NCBI RefSeq assembly: GCF_003719335.1
Contig: NZ_RIAS01000015.1
Location: 1 to 64,000, forward strand
DNA: 64,000 nt
Direction: 5' to 3'
DNA from: Paenibacillus amylolyticus
GTDB taxonomy: Bacteria; Bacillota; Bacilli; Paenibacillales; Paenibacillaceae
The notes beneath the pieces were generated by a model, which was given only the letters and a program-made list of their open reading frames with translations, did not search any database and was not told where the DNA came from. Positions 51,165 through 58,188 of the stretch are shown piece after piece. Both the position numbers and the translations under genes were made by a program. Each line of letters begins with the position of its first letter. Within the stretch, counting starts at the first letter, position 1.

Positions 51165-51566
51165 ATGAAAGAGTTAGCATATATTGGAGCCGGCGGGTTT
51201 CTGGGCACATTAACCAGGTACACCATTCAACTGATGATCCCCTCGGCTAATGCAGGTTTTCCCTGGGCAGTGCTGTTGATTAATGCGATCGGCAGCCTGT
51301 TTTTGGGCTGGTTTTTTACCGTGGCTATTCCGGAAAAAATAACACCACATCTCCGCCTCGCCATTGGCACAGGATTTACTGGAGCTTTCACGACCTTTTC
51401 CACATTTACACTCGATATTGTTCGTTTATCGGAGAGCGGAGAATGGATCAAAGCCGTGGCTTATCTCCTTTTAAGCGTGTTGGCAGGACTGGTGCTTTGC
51501 GCCCTTGGCATCAAGCTGGGTAACCGAATGCTAAGTATCTCCTCCGAAGAGGGTGATGCCCGATGA
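51165..51566 (+). CDS. crcB: Fluoride channel Fluc/CrcB, subunit 1
   Basis: CrcB proteins form dimeric fluoride-export channels. The 133-residue protein has four spans with the motifs GGFLGTLTRYTIQL, NAIGSLFLGW and GTGFTGAFTTFSTF. It starts three bases after rarA and overlaps the second crcB by four bases, so a heterodimeric channel is likely. I found no fluoride riboswitch upstream. Confidence 0.93.
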   Translation: MKELAYIGAGGFLGTLTRYTIQLMIPSANAGFPWAVLLINAIGSLFLGWFFTVAIPEKITPHLRLAIGTGFTGAFTTFSTFTLDIVRLSESGEWIKAVAYLLLSVLAGLVLCALGIKLGNRMLSISSEEGDAR

Positions 51567-51922
51567 TGATCTGGATTGGATTAGCGGGTGTATTAGGTGC
51601 GCTGCTCCGTTACAGTCTGGGAAAGGTTGTCTCCCGCAAACTTGGCACCTCTTTTCCTTGGGGAACGTGGATGATTAACATCAGCGGTTCTGTTATTCTG
51701 GGAATGTTGTATGGCGGTCATCAAGCAGGGAATTTGCCAGACGAGATTTGGGTAGTATGGGGAACCGGCTTCTGCGGAGCGTACACTACGTTCTCTACCT
51801 TCGGGTATGAAACATTAACGTTGATGGCGCAACAGCGACAAACCAGAGCGGGTATTTACGTGGTGAGTTCTGTGGTGGTGGGCGTGTTAGGTTGTCTGGC
51901 AGGAGTCTGGATCACTGCATAA
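51563..51922 (+). CDS. crcB: Fluoride channel Fluc/CrcB, subunit 2
   Basis: The 119-residue second subunit has four spans, with GVLGALLRYSLGK, NISGSVILGML and GTGFCGAYTTFSTFGYE. It overlaps subunit 1. Paired, oppositely oriented CrcB subunits are usual in Firmicutes. A terminator follows. Confidence 0.93.
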   Translation: MMIWIGLAGVLGALLRYSLGKVVSRKLGTSFPWGTWMINISGSVILGMLYGGHQAGNLPDEIWVVWGTGFCGAYTTFSTFGYETLTLMAQQRQTRAGIYVVSSVVVGVLGCLAGVWITA

Positions 51923-51956
51923 GTTAAATATTTTGAATTTTTTGCAAAAAAAGCAG

Positions 51957-52003
51957 GAAAAAAGCCATCCTTCATGGTATTACATGAAAGACGGCTTTTT
52001 TTG
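51957..52003. terminator. Bidirectional terminator between crcB and mnmA
   Basis: AAAAAGCC-TC-TTCATG and CATGAA-GA-GGCTTTTT flank a six-base loop, with A and T tracts on either side, between convergent genes. Confidence 0.88.
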
Positions 52004-52054
52004 TAGGAATACATGGAATTGACTTCACCACTCTCAAGTGATGAGTAAGTCCTG

Positions 52055-53179
52055 TTATTGCATCGCGGGTACAGGGACCTTCTGTACCTGATCAATCGTA
52101 CCACCGCCGAGGCAAACCTCTCCGTCGTAGAAAACAACGGCTTGTCCTGGTGTGATCGCTTTTTGCTGTTGATCAAACTGTACATCTACACTGCCGTCCT
52201 CCTGCCAGGTCAATGTAACGCCCTGATCCGGTTGACGATAACGGAACTTGGCTGTGCAGCGGAAAGGCACATTCGGTGTGCGCTCTGCACCGGCAATCCA
52301 GTTTACGCCGGTAGCTGTCAGACCTGTAGAGTACAAGCTGGCATGAGCATCGCCTTGCACCACGAGCAATTGATTTTTCTCCAGGTTTTTATCCGCGACA
52401 AACCAAGGCTCGCCGTTGCCGGAACCGCCAATGCCAAGTCCTTGACGTTGACCCAAAGTGTAGTACATCAGACCGTCGTGACGGCCTTTGACTTCACCAG
52501 TTACGATATCAACCATGTCCCCGCCTTTGGCTGGCAGATAGTTGCTCAGGAACTCCTTGAAGTTGCGTTCGCCGATAAAGCATACGCCTGTGCTGTCTTT
52601 TTTCTTGGCTGTGTACAGACCGGCGGCTTCAGCAATTTTGCGCACTTCCGGTTTAGGCAAGTGGCCAATCGGGAACATGGCTTTGGAGAGTTGTTTTTGA
52701 TTAAGAGCATTCAGGAAGTAAGTTTGATCTTTGTTGTTGTCCACGCCGCGCAGCAACTTGAACGTGCCGTCCTCTTCAATGAGACGTGCATAGTGACCTG
52801 TGGCTACATAATCTGCGCCGAGATCCAGCGCTTTGTTCAGGAACTCGCCGAATTTGATCTCACGATTACACATGACATCCGGGTTCGGCGTACGACCCGA
52901 CTTATATTCATCAAGGAAATAGGTAAATACTTTATCAAAGTATTCTTTCTCGAAGTTGACAGTGTAGTACGGAATGCCGATCTGTTCGCATACCCGGCGC
53001 ACATCCTCTGAATCTTCTTCAGCGGTGCAATGGCCGAACTCGTCCGTATCATCCCAGTTTTTCATGAAAATGCCGATGACATCGTAACCTTGCTCTTTCA
53101 GAAGCAATGCGGTAACCGATGAATCCACACCTCCGGACATGCCAACGACGACCCGTGTATTTTCATTTGCTTTGGACAT
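52055..53179 (-). CDS. mnmA: tRNA-specific 2-thiouridylase MnmA
   Basis: MnmA thiolates U34 of Lys, Glu and Gln tRNAs with sulfur from a cysteine desulfurase. The 374-residue protein has the PP-loop SGGVDSSV, the two catalytic cysteines in NPDVMCN and STGVCFIGE, and the HTLGQRQGLGIG-type text YYTLGQRQGLGIGG. ATG 53179 has GGTGA seven bases before it. The gene is inverted compared with B. subtilis, where it follows the desulfurase gene. Confidence 0.95.
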   Translation of the reverse strand: MSKANENTRVVVGMSGGVDSSVTALLLKEQGYDVIGIFMKNWDDTDEFGHCTAEEDSEDVRRVCEQIGIPYYTVNFEKEYFDKVFTYFLDEYKSGRTPNPDVMCNREIKFGEFLNKALDLGADYVATGHYARLIEEDGTFKLLRGVDNNKDQTYFLNALNQKQLSKAMFPIGHLPKPEVRKIAEAAGLYTAKKKDSTGVCFIGERNFKEFLSNYLPAKGGDMVDIVTGEVKGRHDGLMYYTLGQRQGLGIGGSGNGEPWFVADKNLEKNQLLVVQGDAHASLYSTGLTATGVNWIAGAERTPNVPFRCTAKFRYRQPDQGVTLTWQEDGSVDVQFDQQQKAITPGQAVVFYDGEVCLGGGTIDQVQKVPVPAMQ

Positions 53180-53549
53180 CGTTATCACCATTTCTATATA
53201 TAAATGTGTTTCGTTACTATTCTAGCATAACCCGACCGAACTTACGATACACCCGGCCAATTTTGGATAGTGTCCACTCCAGGCGCACATTTTGCAATAT
53301 CGTCAATCTTTCTTTTCCATAACGCATGCAGATATGTTAACATTACTTGAGGGTTATGATCGGAATACGGAGGATTAGATGGTTGAGGCCTGTCGTACCT
53401 GAGTTTCGTCTGGCGAAATCACGGGGTTAACGGTCATGAACCACATAGAGAAAGTGTATAGAGAAACTGCATAAAGAAACAGCGCTTGAGAACAGTGAAA
53501 CACTTACGTTCCATCCATGTTTTTTTGAAAATTGAAAGAGGTGACTCCT
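53180..53549. other. Divergent intergenic region mnmA/cymR with a tiny leader frame
   Basis: About 370 bases. At 53382-53405 an ATG with GGAGG eight bases upstream encodes MVEACRT and stops. No clear promoter was found for either gene. Confidence 0.4.
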
Positions 53550-53969
53550 TTGAAAATATCGACAAAAGGCCGTTACGGCCTCACCATTATGATGGAGCTG
53601 GCTGCAAGAACCGGCGAAGGTCCAACATCCTTGAAGAGCATTGCTGAGCGAAACCAGCTCTCCGAACATTATCTGGAGCAACTGATTGCGCCGCTGCGCA
53701 ATGCTGGTCTTGTTAAGAGTATCCGCGGTGCATATGGCGGTTACATTCTAGCAGGTGACCCTGCAACCATGACCGCAGGGGATGTTATTCGTGTACTGGA
53801 GGGACCGATCTCGCCAGTGGACTTTACGGAAGAAGATGACCCGGCCAAACGTGATTTGTGGCTGCGCATCCGTGATAGCATTGCCAATGTATTGGATTCA
53901 ACAACGTTGAAAGATCTGATTACGTTTGAGGATCAGGAGAAGAAAGATTCGTACATGTTCTACATTTAA
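53550..53969 (+). CDS. cymR: Rrf2 family regulator CymR (cysteine metabolism)
   Basis: In B. subtilis CymR with CysK represses sulfur-uptake genes when cysteine is ample. The 139-residue protein has the Rrf2 winged helix (LKISTKGRYGLTIMMELA, AERNQLSEHYLEQL, GAYGGYIL) and lacks the three cysteines of Fe-S Rrf2 proteins such as IscR, which fits CymR. The TTG at 53550 follows AAAGAGGTGA. It is followed by a terminator and then the desulfurase gene. Confidence 0.88.
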   Translation: MKISTKGRYGLTIMMELAARTGEGPTSLKSIAERNQLSEHYLEQLIAPLRNAGLVKSIRGAYGGYILAGDPATMTAGDVIRVLEGPISPVDFTEEDDPAKRDLWLRIRDSIANVLDSTTLKDLITFEDQEKKDSYMFYI

Positions 53970-54007
53970 GTTAATGAAGATCATAGGTTGATCATCTAGA
54001 CAGCACA

Positions 54008-54037
54008 CTAAAGCCCCCAAATAAATGGGGGCTTTAG
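54008..54037. terminator. Terminator after cymR
   Basis: CTAAAGCCCCCA and TGGGGGCTTTAG form a perfect stem with an AATAAA loop. The T tract is short. Confidence 0.8.
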
Positions 54038-54216
54038 CCGTGCCAACAGAGATAAAAGCATTAGCAAGCCAGCCTGTCCTTTCATCAATGGTTTTCCAGT
54101 GACTTTATATTTGCATTATAAAAGACGGTGCGACATGTTTGCATTTGACTAATTTTCATACCAGACTAAGAAATACAATGACATCATAAAATCTAACAAC
54201 TAACGGGGTGATAACG

Positions 54217-55368
54217 ATGAATCGTATATATTTAGATCACGCCGCATCGACACCTATGCATCCGCGCGTCGCAGAAGCGATGATGAATGTGATGACAGGG
54301 CAATATGGGAATCCATCCAGCATTCATGCCTTTGGACGTGAAGCCAAACGCACGGTCAGTGGAGCAAGAGACAGGATCGCGGCCTCTTTGGGATGTAAAC
54401 CGGACGAGCTTGTATTTACAGGTGGCGGGACAGAGAGCGACAATCTGGCGATTTTCGGGGTGGTTGCTGCCAGAGCAGACAAAGGCAAACATGTGATTAC
54501 AACGGAGATTGAACATCATGCTGTACTGCATTCATGCCAGGAACTTGAGCGGCAGGGATACGATGTGACCTATCTGCCTGTGGACGAGTCCGGACGCATC
54601 AAGATGGAGGAACTGCGTGAAGCCATCAGGCCTGACACCGTGCTGATAACAATGATGTATGCCAACAACGAAGTAGGCACGATTCAGCCGATTCGTGAGG
54701 TTGGTGAACTCGCGCGTCAGCATGATATTTTATTTCATACAGATGCGGTTCAAGCACTGGGCAGCCAGCCCATTTCCTGTACAGACTTGCCTGTAGATCT
54801 GATCAGCTTCTCAGCGCACAAAATTAACGGGCCCCAGGGTGTGGGCGCGCTGTATGTTAGACGTGGTGTGACATTGGAAGCCAGATCACATGGAGGATTA
54901 CAGGAACGACAACGTCGTGCAGGTACAGAGAACATTGCGGGGATTGCAGGTTTTGCAGAGGCACTTAAGATCATTTCCGAGAATGCGGAGGAGCACCTGC
55001 AACATGCGCTGGAATTAAAAAAATTACTGCTGGACGAGCTTTCCATTCATGTGGGCGCAGAACGTTTTCATGTCAACGGACACCATGAGCACACGCTCCC
55101 CAATATCCTTAATATCAGCTTTCCCGAGGTATCTACTGAAACGATGCTGATGAACCTGGATATGGAGGGGATCGCTGTGGCCAGTGGTTCAGCTTGCACT
55201 TCTGGTTCCCTGGAAGTATCCCACGTACTCAGAGCGATGAACTTGCCAGAAGCATTTTTACAGTCTGCGATTCGATTTAGCTGGGGGTTGGGTAATACTA
55301 CAAAAGAAATCATCACAACCGCCGAAAAAATTGGAACCATTCTTCAACGGCTGCGTAATAGACCTTAA
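54217..55368 (+). CDS. iscS: Cysteine desulfurase (NifS/IscS class)
   Basis: A PLP enzyme that takes sulfur from cysteine for tRNA thiolation and Fe-S assembly. The 383-residue protein carries LDHAASTP, the PLP Lys in SFSAHKINGPQG, HHAVLHSC and the persulfide Cys in VASGSACTSGS. Its B. subtilis counterpart yrvO serves MnmA, whose gene lies 1 kb away here. ATG 54217 follows GGGGTG. Confidence 0.9.
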   Translation: MNRIYLDHAASTPMHPRVAEAMMNVMTGQYGNPSSIHAFGREAKRTVSGARDRIAASLGCKPDELVFTGGGTESDNLAIFGVVAARADKGKHVITTEIEHHAVLHSCQELERQGYDVTYLPVDESGRIKMEELREAIRPDTVLITMMYANNEVGTIQPIREVGELARQHDILFHTDAVQALGSQPISCTDLPVDLISFSAHKINGPQGVGALYVRRGVTLEARSHGGLQERQRRAGTENIAGIAGFAEALKIISENAEEHLQHALELKKLLLDELSIHVGAERFHVNGHHEHTLPNILNISFPEVSTETMLMNLDMEGIAVASGSACTSGSLEVSHVLRAMNLPEAFLQSAIRFSWGLGNTTKEIITTAEKIGTILQRLRNRP

Positions 55369-55534
55369 GGGGTTCTTTACACATGGAACAGAAGGGGGGA
55401 AGAAGTTCCATTTTCATCGGTTGATATAGAAGCGGTTTGATGATCGGCGTCCTGATTGCCATTCATCAACTTTGGGCATACCTAGCAATAGCGCCGCGCC
55501 TATACAATGTGAAGAAGATGAGGGGGACCCAGCG

Positions 55535-56056
55535 ATGAAGCTTCAGGAAATGATCGGACTTGCCGTTTTTGATGTTGAGGATGGGAAGCAGGTCGGTAAA
55601 ATCCAGGATTTCATTGTGAATGATGATTGGGAGATTGAAGGCATTGAACTTGAGAATAAGGGCCTGTTTACCAATCATGTCAAAATGGTGCAATGGGAAG
55701 ATATCGTTGCCTATGGCGAAGATGCCGTCATGATCCGTAATCAACAGGCTGTCCGCAAGACGGGGGCCGACGACATAAAATACACATACCTCCTTGGTCG
55801 TTCTAAATTGAAGGAGATGTCCGTGCTCACCGAAGAAGGTTTGCTGCTCGGACGTGTCTCTGATGTTTATTTTGACCAGGAGTTGGGAAATACAATAATA
55901 GGGATTGAAATTACGGACGGTTTTGTGTCCGATCTGATCGAGGGCCGTAAATGGCTGCCATGTACAAGTGATATGTCTATCGGGGAAAGTGCCATTATGG
56001 TACCGCCGCTGAGTGAACAGCGCTTGGAAAATGCCATTCATTCTGTTAATGGATAG
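55535..56056 (+). CDS. PRC-barrel domain protein
   Basis: A 173-residue soluble protein with two PRC-barrel repeats (KLQEMIGLAVFDVEDGKQVGKI and LKEMSVLTEEGLLLGRVSD). The positional counterpart in B. subtilis is the YrrD type. Function unknown. AGGGGGA precedes the ATG at 55535; the longer frame has no site. Confidence 0.82.
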   Translation: MKLQEMIGLAVFDVEDGKQVGKIQDFIVNDDWEIEGIELENKGLFTNHVKMVQWEDIVAYGEDAVMIRNQQAVRKTGADDIKYTYLLGRSKLKEMSVLTEEGLLLGRVSDVYFDQELGNTIIGIEITDGFVSDLIEGRKWLPCTSDMSIGESAIMVPPLSEQRLENAIHSVNG

Positions 56057-56066
56057 GTGAATGAAT

Positions 56067-56276
56067 ATGAAATGTCCAAATTGTAGTTCGAAAGATATCG
56101 GAAAAATTGGCTCCCATCAGTTTTATTGCTGGGGATGCTTTATTGAGTTAACGGTAAACGGTGAGAAAATGTCTGTGTATCAAGTGGAAGAGGACGGTAC
56201 GCTGAGTTCTCTGGATGATTTGTTCTTCGGAGAAGAGCTGCCACAAGACTTCCCACATATTCATGCTTCTTCTTAA
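56067..56276 (+). CDS. Small zinc-ribbon protein (69 aa)
   Basis: CPNC and, 19 residues later, CWGC form a four-Cys zinc ribbon, followed by an acidic tail. Function unknown. AGGTGA lies six bases ahead of ATG 56067; another ATG lies two codons earlier. It follows the PRC-barrel gene by ten bases and is probably cotranscribed. Confidence 0.75.
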   Translation: MKCPNCSSKDIGKIGSHQFYCWGCFIELTVNGEKMSVYQVEEDGTLSSLDDLFFGEELPQDFPHIHASS

Positions 56277-56427
56277 TACGCGGTTTAACTTCCTCTATAT
56301 GCGGTTTCATGACAGTACATGTCATTTAATGCTGTCGCAATCTGGCGACGGATGGATATAGATGTAGTTACATAGTGTTCAGGAAGCATATGGTTGATTA
56401 TATGAGGCAATGATTCATAAAATTCGC

Positions 56428-56461
56428 TTTCCTCTTTTCTAGAGGGGAGCGTTTTTTATTA
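56428..56461 (+). terminator. Probable terminator
   Basis: CGCTTTCCTC and GAGGGGAGCG pair with one wobble region around TTTTCTA and are followed by six T. Confidence 0.65.
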
Positions 56462-56547
56462 TGCAATGCTGAACACAGAACATATTCTAATTTTCTTCCT
56501 CTTTCATTACCACATCTGCACGGAGTTAATAAAAATTCCCTCTCCTA

Positions 56548-56597
56548 CATATACTGACTTTCAGAGCCAGTCCATATACTGAACTGTAGAGGCAGTC
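56548..56597 (+). repeat. Tandem 25-bp direct repeat upstream of the AI-2E gene
   Basis: Two adjoining 25-bp units, each starting CATATACTGA and ending CAGTC, match at 20 of 25 positions. The second ends 17 bases before the start codon. Confidence 0.6.
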
Positions 56598-56614
56598 CAA
56601 AGGGGAGAATGCAA

Positions 56615-57682
56615 ATGGAGCAACTAACCAAAAATAAAATGTTTCGTTACGCGATCTGGCTCTTGCTCGGATTGATCATTCTATATTTTATCTGGCTGTT
56701 ACGGCCGTTATTATTACATATCTATGGATTCTTGAAAACGGTACTGGCCCCATTCATCGTTGCCCTCATCATTTCTTATGTACTTAATCCGATTGTGAGC
56801 ATGCTTGGCGGACGCAAAGTCCCGCGTTCCATTGCGGTTCTGTTAATCTATGCTTTTTTTCTGACCTGCATCGGAGTCATCTTAATGAATGTTATCCCTG
56901 TCTTGATTGAACAGCTGGAAGAGTTAAATGAACACATGCCGGAATTGTCCATGCGGGCGCAGAACCTAATGAACAATATGGATCACAAATTAATGCCGCC
57001 AAGCATACGCACAGGCATGAACAGTTGGTTTTTCCAGATGGAAGACCGGCTTACGCAGGGGATTACCGTGCTAATGGACAATATCGGTGCGACGATAAAT
57101 GTGCTGTTTAACGTATTTATTGTGCCGTTTCTGATTTTTTATATGTTAAAAGATTTTGATGTATTTGAACGCACAGTTGTAGCTTATCTGCCTCGTTCTC
57201 GCCGTAAAGCCATTGTTTCTGTGATGAAAGAGATCGACACCGCACTCGGCAATTACATCCGGGGACAATTTATCGTCTGTGTAATTGTGGGGATCTTTGC
57301 TTATATCGGATATATTGTGATCGATATGCCTTATGCTTTGCTTCTGGCAAGCATCGTGGCTGTGTTCAACATCGTGCCTTATCTGGGACCTTTTCTGGGA
57401 GCAGCACCAGCGGTGGTGATGGCTTCAACAGTTTCTTTCAAAATGGTATTGCTGGTCATCGCGGTGAACACACTCTGCCAGGTGCTGGAGAGCAATGTAG
57501 TTTCCCCGCAGGTGGTGGGACGAACGCTGCACTTGCATCCACTCTCCATTATTTTTGCGCTTCTGGTCGGTGGAGAGCTGGCGGGTATCGTCGGTCTGAT
57601 TTTGGCAGTACCGGTCTTTGCTGTTTTGAAGGTGATCGTGCAGCATTTTTTCGCCTATTACATCAAACGGAGAACCGAATGA
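56615..57682 (+). CDS. AI-2E family transporter (YrrI-like)
   Basis: A 355-residue membrane protein of the AI-2E/UPF0118 family with about eight spans and the signature region FNIVPYLGPFLGAAPAVV and HPLSIIFALLVGGELAGIVGLILAVPV. Members export various small molecules; the substrate here is unknown. B. subtilis yrrI sits at the same place before alaS. ATG 56615 is well spaced from AAAGGGGAG; ATG 56609 is too close. Confidence 0.88.
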   Translation: MEQLTKNKMFRYAIWLLLGLIILYFIWLLRPLLLHIYGFLKTVLAPFIVALIISYVLNPIVSMLGGRKVPRSIAVLLIYAFFLTCIGVILMNVIPVLIEQLEELNEHMPELSMRAQNLMNNMDHKLMPPSIRTGMNSWFFQMEDRLTQGITVLMDNIGATINVLFNVFIVPFLIFYMLKDFDVFERTVVAYLPRSRRKAIVSVMKEIDTALGNYIRGQFIVCVIVGIFAYIGYIVIDMPYALLLASIVAVFNIVPYLGPFLGAAPAVVMASTVSFKMVLLVIAVNTLCQVLESNVVSPQVVGRTLHLHPLSIIFALLVGGELAGIVGLILAVPVFAVLKVIVQHFFAYYIKRRTE

Positions 57683-57735
57683 ACAAGTAGGCCAAGAGAG
57701 GCAGGGAGTCATCTGGAACCGCCTCAGAAGGCGCG

Positions 57736-57764
57736 TTGACACTCGCTGACTCTACCGATATAAT
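57736..57764 (+). promoter_or_regulatory. Consensus SigA promoter of alaS
   Basis: TTGACA, a 17-base spacer and TATAAT: both hexamers match consensus fully. Confidence 0.93.
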
Positions 57765-57779
57765 GAGGGTGTATGTTTA

Positions 57780-58085
57780 TTAAATTAAAATCGATGATGA
57801 AATGAAGTATGCCGAGGGTTCCTTTCCTCAGAGAATAGACTTCTTCGAATTCAGACATGCTCTGAGTTCGCTGGCTGGGAGAGTCTAGAAAGTTGAAGCG
57901 GCAGAAAGCTGATTTCGGAGTGCAGGACAACCCTGCCGGGCGCGACCGTTACTCGCATGAACGAGGCGATTGTTCGTTTATCCTTTCAATGATGGGAGAT
58001 GAACCCTTTCAATAAGGGGAGATGAACAATAACCAGGGTGGTACCGCGATAACATCGTCCCTGATCATTCAGGGGCGTTTTTTGT
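57780..58085 (+). promoter_or_regulatory. T-box leader of alaS (with terminator)
   Basis: AGGGTGGTACCGCG at 58035-58048 is the T-box sequence. The terminator CGTCCCTGA/CAGGGGCG with six T ends at 58085. Stem I lies upstream with a GGCTG element. It should sense uncharged tRNA-Ala. Confidence 0.9.
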
Positions 58086-58188
58086 GTTTATTTTTACAGA
58101 CGCGTTACCAAAAAAATGTGCAAAACAATCTGTTAACCAACCGGGGCGATCTCGCTGCGGAACTTATAATTTGATGGGGGCAACCAGT

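Larger units (their letters stand above)
56277..56608. other. Intergenic region before the AI-2E transporter gene
   Basis: It contains a terminator at 56428-56461 and a tandem imperfect 25-bp repeat at 56548-56597. No gene is visible. Confidence 0.6.

Noticed and set aside
51100..51165. Fluoride riboswitch before the crcB pair
   Set aside because: crcB follows rarA by three bases, so there is no room for a leader; the upstream sequence is rarA coding.
52058..53011. A 317-codon open frame antisense to mnmA, and similar long antisense frames at 38764-39567, 41925-42791, 58513-59265 and 59362-60195
   Set aside because: Each lies fully opposite a well-recognised gene, has no ribosome site and no family motifs; long antisense frames are a by-product of codon bias in the sense gene.
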